A DNA stretch of 36,034 bases from Flavobacteriaceae bacterium (GTDB lineage Bacteria > Bacteroidota > Bacteroidia > Flavobacteriales > Flavobacteriaceae). The notes below the pieces were generated by a model that did no database searches, was not told the DNA's origin, and saw only the letters and a program-made list of their open reading frames with translations. The position numbers and the translations under genes are program-made. Where the stretch lies: contig JANQMD010000058.1 in assembly GCA_028280265.1 (NCBI GenBank), positions 1-36,034 of the forward strand, read 5' to 3'. This document shows, piece by piece, positions 7,051 through 14,691 of the stretch (position 1 is the first letter of the stretch; each line of letters begins with the position of its first letter).

Positions 7051-7401
7051 ATGAGATCTACAGTACTTTTCAGCCTGATTCTATTTTTGCTTTTCTCATG
7101 TCAGACCAATCAAAATGAAGGTATTATTGAAGAATTTACAATCGCTTCTCGTACACAAAAGTGTCAAGGGTACTTCACGGATCAAAGTTGTTTGATGATC
7201 AAATCACAACAAAATTCTGAAAATTGGGAGTTCTTTTATGAGACCATTAAAGGTTTTCACTATGAGCAAGGTTATGAGTATAAAATTAAAGTACTTAGGC
7301 AATACATTCCTGAAAATTTGAATATTGCAGATAGTTCTTTGTATGAATACACGCTCCTAGAAATTATTTCCAAAACATTCAAAGATTCTCAAGGGTTTTA
7401 A
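7051..7401 (+). CDS. DUF4377 domain-containing lipoprotein
   Basis: The ATG at 7051 is preferred over the TTG at 7042 because it gives a normal lipoprotein signal, with Cys17 in the lipobox FSC. The mature part matches DUF4377: CQGYFTDQSCLMIK, then ENWEFFYETIKGFHYEQGYEYKIKV given in two adjacent blocks (residues about 55-80), and YTLLEIISK at the end. DUF4377 domains also occur next to heat-shock META domains in envelope proteins, but no function is established. It is the last gene of the operon, 10 bases after the previous one; I see no strong terminator after it. Confidence 0.8.
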   Translation: MRSTVLFSLILFLLFSCQTNQNEGIIEEFTIASRTQKCQGYFTDQSCLMIKSQQNSENWEFFYETIKGFHYEQGYEYKIKVLRQYIPENLNIADSSLYEYTLLEIISKTFKDSQGF

Positions 7402-7449
7402 AGCATTCTTGTATTTGTGTTAAAGTCGTCAACAAGTCAACTTTATTTG

Positions 7450-7457
7450 TACTTTTG
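7450..7457 (+). promoter_or_regulatory. Candidate -7 promoter element for the aldehyde dehydrogenase gene
   Basis: TACTTTTG fits the Bacteroidota -7 consensus TAnnTTTG and lies 26 bases before the ATG at 7483. No convincing -33 TTG was seen at the usual spacing, so this rests on the -7 box alone. Confidence 0.4.
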
Positions 7458-7482
7458 CCAGACAATTTAAACGCAACAAAAA

Positions 7483-9024
7483 ATGACAGATTTCGGGATT
7501 CAAGAAGCTCTACAACAATTAGGAGTTAAAGAACTCAACGAAGGTTCTTCTACAGGGAATCAATGGTTTTCTAATGGTGAAATTATTGAAAGTTATTCTC
7601 CAGTAGACGGGAAGCTAATTGGTAAGGTAAAAACAACGACAGATAAAGATTATGAATCTGTAATGACCGCTGCAACCAGCGCTTTTAAAACATGGAGAAC
7701 CATGCCTGCTCCTCAGCGAGGAGAGATCGTTCGTCAGTTTGGAGAAAAACTTCGTGAACTAAAAGAGCCTTTAGGAAAGCTTGTTTCTTATGAAATGGGA
7801 AAAAGCTACCAAGAAGGTTTGGGAGAAGTGCAAGAAATGATCGATATCTGTGATTTTGCTGTTGGTTTGTCTCGTCAGTTACATGGGTTGACGATGCATT
7901 CTGAAAGACCTGGTCACAGAATGTATGAGCAATACCATCCACTAGGTGTTGTTGGAATTATTTCTGCTTTTAATTTCCCTGTCGCTGTTTGGTCTTGGAA
8001 TACTGCTTTGGCTTGGATTTGTGGTGATGTATGTGTATGGAAGCCTAGTGAAAAAACTCCTCTGTGTGGTGTTGCTTGTCAGAATATCATTGCAGAAGTA
8101 CTTAAAGAAAACAATTTACCAGAAGGTATTTCTTGCTTAATTCAAGGTGATTATAAAGTTGGTGAAATGATGACCATTGACAAAAGAGTGCCTTTGGTTT
8201 CTGCTACAGGATCTACTCGTATGGGTAAAATTGTTGCGAAGACAGTCGGTGAACGTTTAGGAAAATCCTTACTTGAATTAGGAGGGAACAATGCCATTAT
8301 TGTCACTCCTGATGCCGATATTAAAATGACTGTTATTGGAGCTGTTTTTGGAGCAGTGGGAACTGCTGGTCAACGTTGTACATCGACCAGAAGGCTCATT
8401 ATTCACGATTCCATCTACGATAAAGTAAAAGATGCGATTGTAAAAGCATATAAACAATTACGTATTGGAAACCCTTTGGATGAAAACAATCACGTAGGTC
8501 CATTAATCGATACAGATGCTGTGGACATGTACAAAGCTGCTTTGGAAAAAGTAGTTGCTGAAGGAGGAAATATTGTTGTAGAAGGTGGTGTATTGTCTGG
8601 AGAAGGCTATGAAAGTGGTTGTTATGTTAAACCTGCAATTGCAGAAGCTGGAAACTACTACGAGATTGTACAGCATGAAACATTTGCTCCTGTTTTATAC
8701 CTATTAAAATATTCAGGAGAGGTAGAAAATGCCATCGAACTTCAAAACGGAGTCGCTCAAGGATTGTCTTCTGCCATTATGACCAACAACCTTCGAGAAG
8801 CGGAACGTTTCTTGTCACACGCTGGTTCCGATTGTGGAATTGCCAATGTAAACATAGGAACTTCTGGTGCTGAGATTGGTGGGGCTTTCGGAGGAGAAAA
8901 AGAAACGGGTGGCGGACGTGAGTCTGGATCCGATGCTTGGAAAGTATACATGAGACGTCAGACCAATACCATTAATTATACGACTGACTTACCGTTAGCA
9001 CAAGGAATTAAATTTGATTTATAA
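7483..9024 (+). CDS. Aldehyde dehydrogenase, aminoadipate-semialdehyde (ALDH7/antiquitin) type
   Basis: A 513-aa cytosolic NAD(P)-dependent aldehyde dehydrogenase. The active-site set is visible: Asn164 in SAFNFP, Lys187 in WKPSE, the glycine motif GSTRMG near 243-248, general base Glu265 in LLELGGNN and catalytic Cys299 in GTAGQRCTSTRR. The length and the sequences RPGHRMYEQYHPLGVVG and GGAFGGEKETGGGRE near the C-terminus are typical of the ALDH7 group, which oxidises alpha-aminoadipate semialdehyde in lysine breakdown. That substrate is inferred from family resemblance; no other lysine catabolism genes are nearby. It has its own candidate promoter and a strong terminator, so it is probably monocistronic. 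Confidence 0.88.
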   Translation: MTDFGIQEALQQLGVKELNEGSSTGNQWFSNGEIIESYSPVDGKLIGKVKTTTDKDYESVMTAATSAFKTWRTMPAPQRGEIVRQFGEKLRELKEPLGKLVSYEMGKSYQEGLGEVQEMIDICDFAVGLSRQLHGLTMHSERPGHRMYEQYHPLGVVGIISAFNFPVAVWSWNTALAWICGDVCVWKPSEKTPLCGVACQNIIAEVLKENNLPEGISCLIQGDYKVGEMMTIDKRVPLVSATGSTRMGKIVAKTVGERLGKSLLELGGNNAIIVTPDADIKMTVIGAVFGAVGTAGQRCTSTRRLIIHDSIYDKVKDAIVKAYKQLRIGNPLDENNHVGPLIDTDAVDMYKAALEKVVAEGGNIVVEGGVLSGEGYESGCYVKPAIAEAGNYYEIVQHETFAPVLYLLKYSGEVENAIELQNGVAQGLSSAIMTNNLREAERFLSHAGSDCGIANVNIGTSGAEIGGAFGGEKETGGGRESGSDAWKVYMRRQTNTINYTTDLPLAQGIKFDL

Positions 9025-9043
9025 AAAATCATTTCTACGATAT

Positions 9044-9073
9044 AAAAACCGCTTCCTAGGAAGCGGTTTTTTT
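9044..9073 (+). terminator. Strong Rho-independent terminator after the aldehyde dehydrogenase
   Basis: ACCGCTTCC and GGAAGCGGT form a perfect GC-rich stem within a 26-base palindrome, flanked by A5 upstream and T7 downstream. It sits 20 bases after the dehydrogenase stop and ends that transcription unit. Confidence 0.9.
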
Positions 9074-9155
9074 GTCTACAGACCTCAACTGTATAACGAA
9101 ATGAAAAAGAAACAAAATTTCCCTATTTTTATGGACCATCAAATAGCCTCTTTGA

Positions 9156-11579
9156 ATGAAATACATTAAACTTCTCATTTCATTGGTACTCACCTTTGGA
9201 ATTTTTTACGCTTTGAACACAAAAATGGGAGCCATCCCTCCTTTGGGGAAATTTCTAAATCCTCATTCTGGCGTCTGGCAAAACGAAACAAATGAATCCA
9301 CCAGTGGAGAAATTATCATTCCTGGATTAAAAGAAAAAGTCACTGTCCATTACGATGAACAAATGATCCCACACGTCTTTGCCCAAAATGAGCACGATTT
9401 GTACAAAGCTCAGGGCTATTTGACAGCAAAGCATCGTTTGTGGCAATTAGAATTTCAAACCTATGCTGCAGCAGGACGTTTGTCTGAAATCTTTGGTAAA
9501 GGAGCTTTAAATTACGATCGAACGGAACGAAGGCGAGGCATGGGCTACGGAGCAGATCAAGGTATTGCTTACATGAAAAAACACGATCCAGAAACATTTC
9601 GTTTGGTTCAGGATTATGCAGATGGAGTGAATGCATATATCAACCAATTAAACCCTGAAGATTATCCCGTAGAATACAAACTTTTAGATTATGAACCAGA
9701 AGCATGGTCACCCAAAAAAACAGCTTTGTTATTAATGTATATGACCAAAATGCTAGCAGCAAGAGATAAAGATTTGGAATACACCAATGTGTTACGTTTG
9801 GTTGGAAAAGAAAATTTTGACTTGCTGTTTCCTGATTTTTTTGATATCACAGATCCTGTAATTCCAAAAGAAACGGATTGGAGTTTTATCGATGTTCCTC
9901 AGACTGAGTTACCTCAAAACTATGCTGTTCTTGATACAATAACCGAAACGATTGAAAAACCAAATCCAGATAACGGAAGTAATAATTGGGCTGTCTCTGG
10001 AGCGAAGTCTGCTACTGGAAATCCCATCTTAGCAAATGACCCTCACTTAGGCCTCAATTTACCTTCCATTTGGTTTGTAATGCAATTGAGTACCCCTCAA
10101 CACAATGCTTTTGGAGCTACCATTCCTGGCGCGTTGGCTATTGTTTCTGGTTTTAACCAACACATTGCTTGGGGAGAAACCAATGCTACTCGAGATGTTA
10201 CTGATTGGTATAAAATTGAATTTAATCAGGATCGATCAAAATACAAATATGATGGTGCTTGGAAAGATGTATCTGTTCGAGTTGAAGAGATCAAAATAAA
10301 GGGGCAAAAAGCATTCTTAGATTCTGTGCTTTACACGCATCATGGTCCTGTGGTGTATGAGAAAAACTTTAAATCTGAGAATGAACGAGCTGGTTATGCC
10401 ATGAGATGGATCGGTCACGATGGTGGTAACCACCAAAAGACATTTATTGCGCTTAACAAAGCCAAAAATTATGATGAATACGTAAGTGCTTTGCAGCATT
10501 GGAATGCACCAGCACAAAACTTTGTCTTTGCCTCAACGGAAGGAGACATTGCATTGTGGATTCAAGGAAAATTTGCCAACAAATGGGAAGGTCAAGGAAA
10601 GTTTTTAATGGACGGTAGCAATCCAGCAAACGATTGGCAGTCTTTCATTCCTCAAAAATTTAATGCACATACCAAAAACCCAGAACGCGGTTTTGTAAGT
10701 TCTGCGAATCAGCATCCTGTAGATGAAAATTACCCCTATTACGTGTTTAACGATGGGTATGAAACTTATCGCAATCGAGTGATTAACGACTACTTCAATT
10801 CCAAAGAGAAGTTTAGTGTAGAGGACTTCAAGGCCTTGCACAACAACAACTACAATTTGAAAGCTTCAGAATTGGTGCCCTATATGATGGCTACGATGGA
10901 TGCTTCAAATCTTACCAATGAAGAAAAAATCGTTTACGATGAAATGAAAGCTTGGAAGTTTAACAACGATATCGATGAAGTTGGGCCTAGCATCTGGAGA
11001 CAGTGGTATGGAAGGCTGTACAACATGCTTTGGGATGAATTTGACAACGATAGCATAGCTCTGGCAGCTCCTTACACCTATCAAACCATTCATCTTTTAA
11101 AAACGCAAGGCGATCACAAGTTTATGGATATTGTGAAAACAAAAGATACCACAGAAACCGCCAAGGATTTGTTTTTGCTTTCTTTCAAAAAAGCAGCAGA
11201 GCGTCTGGCAGAAATCAAAGAAGAAAAAGGTGATTACAAATGGGCAAATTATAAAGGTACCTATGCTGGACACTTGTTACAGGCCTTGCCTGCTTTTTCG
11301 CGATTTGATATCCCCATCGGTGGAGACCGTAATATTGTAAATGCCACATCGGAAAATCACGGACCGTCTTGGCGAATGATTGTAGAAATGACCTCTCCTC
11401 CTACGGCGTTGGGAATATACCCTGGAGGTCAATCTGGAAATCCAGGAAGTAAATACTACGACAATTTTATCGATGATTGGGCTGCTGGAAAATATCACAG
11501 TCTTCTGTTCTTACAATCCGATAAAACAACGGATCAGATCATTGGGACACAAACTTTAACACCTGGAAAAAATGAGTAG
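9156..11579 (+). CDS. Penicillin acylase family protein (Ntn hydrolase)
   Basis: An 807-aa protein with an N-terminal hydrophobic signal or anchor (about residues 4-21), so it acts in the periplasm or at the membrane. It carries the family hallmark GSNNWAVSG, with Ser275 as the new N-terminal nucleophile after self-cleavage, then ANDPHLGL at 293-300. Upstream IPHVFAQNEHD and TAKHRLWQLEF are typical of the alpha chain, and downstream are GFNQHIAWGETN and PGGQSGNPGS. The size fits penicillin/AHL acylases, which hydrolyse amide bonds of acylated amines. The true substrate could be an N-acyl homoserine lactone, an acylated peptide or another amide. The small membrane-protein gene overlaps its end by 8 bases, suggesting a joint transcript. 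Confidence 0.88.
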   Translation: MKYIKLLISLVLTFGIFYALNTKMGAIPPLGKFLNPHSGVWQNETNESTSGEIIIPGLKEKVTVHYDEQMIPHVFAQNEHDLYKAQGYLTAKHRLWQLEFQTYAAAGRLSEIFGKGALNYDRTERRRGMGYGADQGIAYMKKHDPETFRLVQDYADGVNAYINQLNPEDYPVEYKLLDYEPEAWSPKKTALLLMYMTKMLAARDKDLEYTNVLRLVGKENFDLLFPDFFDITDPVIPKETDWSFIDVPQTELPQNYAVLDTITETIEKPNPDNGSNNWAVSGAKSATGNPILANDPHLGLNLPSIWFVMQLSTPQHNAFGATIPGALAIVSGFNQHIAWGETNATRDVTDWYKIEFNQDRSKYKYDGAWKDVSVRVEEIKIKGQKAFLDSVLYTHHGPVVYEKNFKSENERAGYAMRWIGHDGGNHQKTFIALNKAKNYDEYVSALQHWNAPAQNFVFASTEGDIALWIQGKFANKWEGQGKFLMDGSNPANDWQSFIPQKFNAHTKNPERGFVSSANQHPVDENYPYYVFNDGYETYRNRVINDYFNSKEKFSVEDFKALHNNNYNLKASELVPYMMATMDASNLTNEEKIVYDEMKAWKFNNDIDEVGPSIWRQWYGRLYNMLWDEFDNDSIALAAPYTYQTIHLLKTQGDHKFMDIVKTKDTTETAKDLFLLSFKKAAERLAEIKEEKGDYKWANYKGTYAGHLLQALPAFSRFDIPIGGDRNIVNATSENHGPSWRMIVEMTSPPTALGIYPGGQSGNPGSKYYDNFIDDWAAGKYHSLLFLQSDKTTDQIIGTQTLTPGKNE

Positions 11580-11928
11580 AAATATTAAAAACTTTATCGT
11601 AACTATTGTATTATCTGCCCTGTTATCATTGGTTCTCCCTTGGTGGTCTATCATGATCGGAACACTCTTAAGCGCTTTGTTCATTCCTTTGAAAAAAGCA
11701 GCTGTCTTTTTTATTCCTTTTTTAGCGATCCTCTTGTTTTGGGGAGTTTATTGCTTTATGCTCAGCAATGCGAATGACTTTGTTTTAGCAAAAAAAATAT
11801 CAACGTTGTTAAAGATTGGTGGCGATCCATATCTATTGATTTTGGCAACGGGAGTCATTGGCGGATTGGCATCTGGCGTAAGTGCCATTCTAGGAAAACT
11901 GATTGGGGCATTGATTAGGAATCAATAG
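11572..11928 (+). CDS. Small integral membrane protein (118 aa)
   Basis: The start ATG overlaps the last 8 bases of the acylase gene, so translation is probably coupled. Hydrophobic stretches at about 9-40, 45-65 and 85-115 suggest three to four membrane helices (for example AVFFIPFLAILLFWGVY and LILATGVIGGLASG). The Gly-rich last helix may pack tightly. I do not recognise a named family. It may help acylase placement or act independently; the sequence does not decide this. Confidence 0.7.
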   Translation: MSRNIKNFIVTIVLSALLSLVLPWWSIMIGTLLSALFIPLKKAAVFFIPFLAILLFWGVYCFMLSNANDFVLAKKISTLLKIGGDPYLLILATGVIGGLASGVSAILGKLIGALIRNQ

Positions 11929-11963
11929 TCATATTCAACAAGAGATTTAATTCGGTATGTTGA

Positions 11964-12833
11964 ATGAAGAATCCAACGCAATTAGAGCGCTATAAAAAGC
12001 TACTTTCTTTTATTGATGCACATTTTAAAGAAGACATCAATATTAAAAAAGTAGAAGAGGTTTGTCATTATTCCTACAGAAATATCAACAGGATTTTTGA
12101 AGCACTTCACCATGAGACTATTGGAAAATACATAAAACGTCTTCGGTTAGAGAAAGCTGCTCAGTACTTAAAATATTCTGAAATGGAAGTTTCTGATATT
12201 GCTCATGAAGTGGGTTTTGAAGACCGAACTTCTTTTAGCAAAGCATTTAAAAACAAGTACAAAAATTCTCCTTCTGCATTTCGAAAAAACAGCGAATCGG
12301 ATTGGGAAGATATGCAAGAATCTTTGCTCAAGAAAGACGGAGTAAAACGCGAAAAACTCTCTTTTGAAATTGAGTATTTGCCTGATTTTAAAACTTTATT
12401 TATCGAATATCGAGGGCCTTATGATGATCGCAAATCAATTGATGAAACTTGGGAGAAATTAATGTCTTACGCAACAAACAAAGATCTTATTTCCGATACT
12501 TCTATTTTAATGACCGAAATTGTTGACGATGAAGAAATCAGCGATCATATTCGTTCTCGCTATTATTTCTCTCTGGTATTAGAGCAGCCACTTACTTTTA
12601 AACCTGAGGGGCTCTTCAGAACCAAATCACACCAGCGCCAGAAATATGTAAAGTTTACCTTCAAAGGTTCCGACAAAGAGAATGCTGATTTCTATAGACA
12701 GATTTATACTTTTTGGATGCAAGATGTGGGTCTAGAAATGGTAGACCTTCCTACTCTGGAATTCTATCCAAACTATGAAGAAGGCATCCCTGAAAAGGAA
12801 GTCATTACTGAAATCTACATTCCTGTAAAATAG
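11964..12833 (+). CDS. AraC family regulator with GyrI-like ligand domain
   Basis: A 289-aa transcription factor. Residues about 10-105 form two AraC helix-turn-helix motifs (INIKKVEEVCHYSYRNINR, then VSDIAHEVGFEDRTSFSKAF and FKNKYKNSPSAFRK). Residues about 130-289 match the GyrI-like small-molecule-binding fold (FIEYRGPYDD at about 148-157, then LEFYPNYEEG near the end), as in Rob/BmrR-type multidrug sensors. The N-terminal DNA-binding and C-terminal sensing order is usual for this subgroup. It lies 35 bases after the membrane-protein gene and about 75 bases before the sterol desaturase gene. It may control one of these, but no operator is certain. Confidence 0.87.
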   Translation: MKNPTQLERYKKLLSFIDAHFKEDINIKKVEEVCHYSYRNINRIFEALHHETIGKYIKRLRLEKAAQYLKYSEMEVSDIAHEVGFEDRTSFSKAFKNKYKNSPSAFRKNSESDWEDMQESLLKKDGVKREKLSFEIEYLPDFKTLFIEYRGPYDDRKSIDETWEKLMSYATNKDLISDTSILMTEIVDDEEISDHIRSRYYFSLVLEQPLTFKPEGLFRTKSHQRQKYVKFTFKGSDKENADFYRQIYTFWMQDVGLEMVDLPTLEFYPNYEEGIPEKEVITEIYIPVK

Positions 12834-12835
12834 AT

Positions 12836-12850
12836 TGTCCAAAAAGGACA
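12836..12850. promoter_or_regulatory. Small TGTCC/GGACA inverted repeat
   Basis: TGTCC, five A residues, then GGACA form a perfect 5-bp inverted repeat just after the AraC/GyrI stop and upstream of the candidate promoter of the sterol desaturase gene. It could be an operator or a weak hairpin. The repeat is seen; its role is a guess. Confidence 0.25.
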
Positions 12851-12872
12851 CATGGTCTATTTCTTCTATTTC

Positions 12873-12880
12873 TAATTTTG
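12873..12880 (+). promoter_or_regulatory. Candidate -7 promoter element for the sterol desaturase gene
   Basis: TAATTTTG matches TAnnTTTG, 30 bases before the ATG at 12910. No TTG is at the ideal -33 spacing. If real, the desaturase and six-TM genes form their own transcription unit separate from the AraC gene. Confidence 0.35.
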
Positions 12881-12909
12881 CTTTGTATACATTTTAAAGC
12901 ATAAAAAAC

Positions 12910-13761
12910 ATGGAAGAATTGATTCAAAAGATGGAAAACGATATCGGCTTGGTGGTCCTTATCATTCTAACGTTTTCAATAGGCTTAGCGATTGTTGAGT
13001 TTTTTTACGAGCTCTACAAAAAGAAAATTACCAAATGGCGATTAGGAGAAATGTGGGCTAGCTTATCTGTCTACATTGTTGCTCAACTCACGGAAAAGCT
13101 CAGTGTTGTTGGGTTTACAACCGCTTTCTATTTTCTTGCCAAATACATCCCTTGGGAAGTTCCGATTAACATATGGACAACCTTGCTTTGTATTTTATTG
13201 ATCGATTTTCTTTATTATTGGGAACACCGTATAGAGCATCAGGTAAGAGTTTTGTGGAGCTATCATAGCATTCATCACAGCTCTCCAATATACAATTACA
13301 CCACGGCTCTTCGAGTTTCTTTTATCGATTCGTTTATCACTTGGATCTTCTATCTTCCTGCCATTTTAATTGGTTTTCATCCTTATGTAGTGCTCATTGC
13401 TGTTATTTTTGTGTTGTCCTATCAGTTTTGGCTTCACACAGAGATCATTGGCAAACTGGGGTGGTATGAAAAAATTTTTATGACTCCGTCTCAACATCGA
13501 GTACATCATGGATCTGATAAAATTTACCTCGACAAAAACTATGGAGCTGTCCTATCGATCTGGGATCGAATGTTCGGTACTTTTCAAGAGGAGTTACACA
13601 CCCCAAATTATGGTTTAACCAAACCGATCAACACCATCAATCCAATCAAAGTGCACTTTATAGAATATGTCAACATCTTTAAAGATTTGAGAAGAGCAAA
13701 AAATTTGAAAGACGCTTGGGGGTATTTGACACAACCTCCCGGTTGGGAGCCAAAAAAGTAA
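12910..13761 (+). CDS. Sterol desaturase / fatty acid hydroxylase family protein
   Basis: A 283-aa multi-pass membrane enzyme. It has the His clusters of the non-haem di-iron fatty acid hydroxylase superfamily: HRIEH at 106-110, HSIHH at 119-123 and HRVHH at 196-200, plus WLHTE near 175-178. Membrane helices precede and separate these clusters, as in the family. Such enzymes use O2 to hydroxylate or desaturate lipids; the lipid substrate cannot be told from the sequence. Six bases separate its stop from the ABC six-TM gene, so the two are probably co-transcribed. Confidence 0.88.
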   Translation: MEELIQKMENDIGLVVLIILTFSIGLAIVEFFYELYKKKITKWRLGEMWASLSVYIVAQLTEKLSVVGFTTAFYFLAKYIPWEVPINIWTTLLCILLIDFLYYWEHRIEHQVRVLWSYHSIHHSSPIYNYTTALRVSFIDSFITWIFYLPAILIGFHPYVVLIAVIFVLSYQFWLHTEIIGKLGWYEKIFMTPSQHRVHHGSDKIYLDKNYGAVLSIWDRMFGTFQEELHTPNYGLTKPINTINPIKVHFIEYVNIFKDLRRAKNLKDAWGYLTQPPGWEPKK

Positions 13762-13767
13762 CGGATC

Positions 13768-14598
13768 ATGCAAATCAAATCCATTCTTAAACAACACAAA
13801 GTAAGGTTGGGCTTTACTTTTTTCTTATTGTTAATAGAAGCCGCTACAGGATTATTGTTTCCTTTATTTATTGGTTACGCTATTGATGGTGTTATTCACG
13901 AGCGTTTTGCTGGTGTCATTCAATTGGAAGTTTTGAGCTTGATTGCTTTGGTTATTGGTGTTGGAAGAAGAGTGCTCGATTCCCGTTTTTATGCCAAGAT
14001 CTACCTAGAAATAGGTTCAAAAATGGTTGCTCAAATGGAGGGTGATCTTTCTTCCAAAAAAACAGCAAGATTACAAATGATCCGTGAATTTGTTGAGTTT
14101 CTAGAAAATTCACTCCCACAGCTGATCAATAGCATCATTGGACTCTTAGGAGTCATTGTGATCATTGCCTCTTTAAATCTGACTGTTTTTTATGGAAGTC
14201 TCCTTGTAACGCTTGTTATTTTTTTGATCTTTTGGGCAACGAGTGGTCTAACTACAAAATTCAATAAAGCTTCTAATGACGAGTGGGAAAAACAAGTAGA
14301 CATTGTTGCTAAAAACGATGAACAACAATTGCGTGTTCATTTAAAGGAGATGATGAGATGGAATATCAAACTCTCCGACCTAGAAGCCTTAAATTTTTCT
14401 ATTTCCTGGATGGCTCTGTTTCTCTTTTTAGTTATTTCTATTGTTGTTGCAGTTGGAGATGGAATTACAGCATACGGCGCTCTTTTTGCCTTGGTCATGT
14501 ATGTATTTCAGTACATGGAAAGTGTCATTGATCTTCCTTTCTTTTATCAAAATTGGTTGCGCCTTCGAGAGATCAAAGAACGGCTGACTAAGCTGTAA
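13768..14598 (+). CDS. ABC transporter six-TM domain protein without ATPase domain
   Basis: A 276-aa membrane protein resembling the exporter-type ABC transmembrane domain: FPLFIGYAIDGVI near residues 30-42 is the classic TM1-TM2 pattern, and several long hydrophobic helices follow (IIGLLGVIVIIASLNLTVF, LLVTLVIFLIFW). The chain ends after REIKERLTKL with no Walker A, signature or Walker B motifs, and no nucleotide-binding gene is adjacent. Stand-alone proteins of this kind are known in Bacteroidota; their role is not established. It follows the sterol desaturase by 6 bases, so a link to lipid handling is plausible but inferred. Confidence 0.75.
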   Translation: MQIKSILKQHKVRLGFTFFLLLIEAATGLLFPLFIGYAIDGVIHERFAGVIQLEVLSLIALVIGVGRRVLDSRFYAKIYLEIGSKMVAQMEGDLSSKKTARLQMIREFVEFLENSLPQLINSIIGLLGVIVIIASLNLTVFYGSLLVTLVIFLIFWATSGLTTKFNKASNDEWEKQVDIVAKNDEQQLRVHLKEMMRWNIKLSDLEALNFSISWMALFLFLVISIVVAVGDGITAYGALFALVMYVFQYMESVIDLPFFYQNWLRLREIKERLTKL

Positions 14599-14627
14599 AA
14601 ATACTTTGTATATTTTCTAAAAACTGC

Positions 14628-14657
14628 TTCAATAGCAATCGTTTTTTTATACTTTTG
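14628..14657 (+). promoter_or_regulatory. Candidate promoter of the GT39 gene
   Basis: TACTTTTG at 14650-14657 fits the Bacteroidota -7 box. A TTC triplet at 14628-14630, one base off the TTG -33 box, is at exactly 19 bases. It lies 34 bases before the ATG at 14692. Confidence 0.45.
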
Positions 14658-14691
14658 ATCTGTTACGAAAAACCATGACCAGAGTATTCCT

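Noticed and set aside
13768..14598. Complete ABC exporter
   Set aside because: No Walker A, signature or Walker B motif is present and no nucleotide-binding gene is adjacent.
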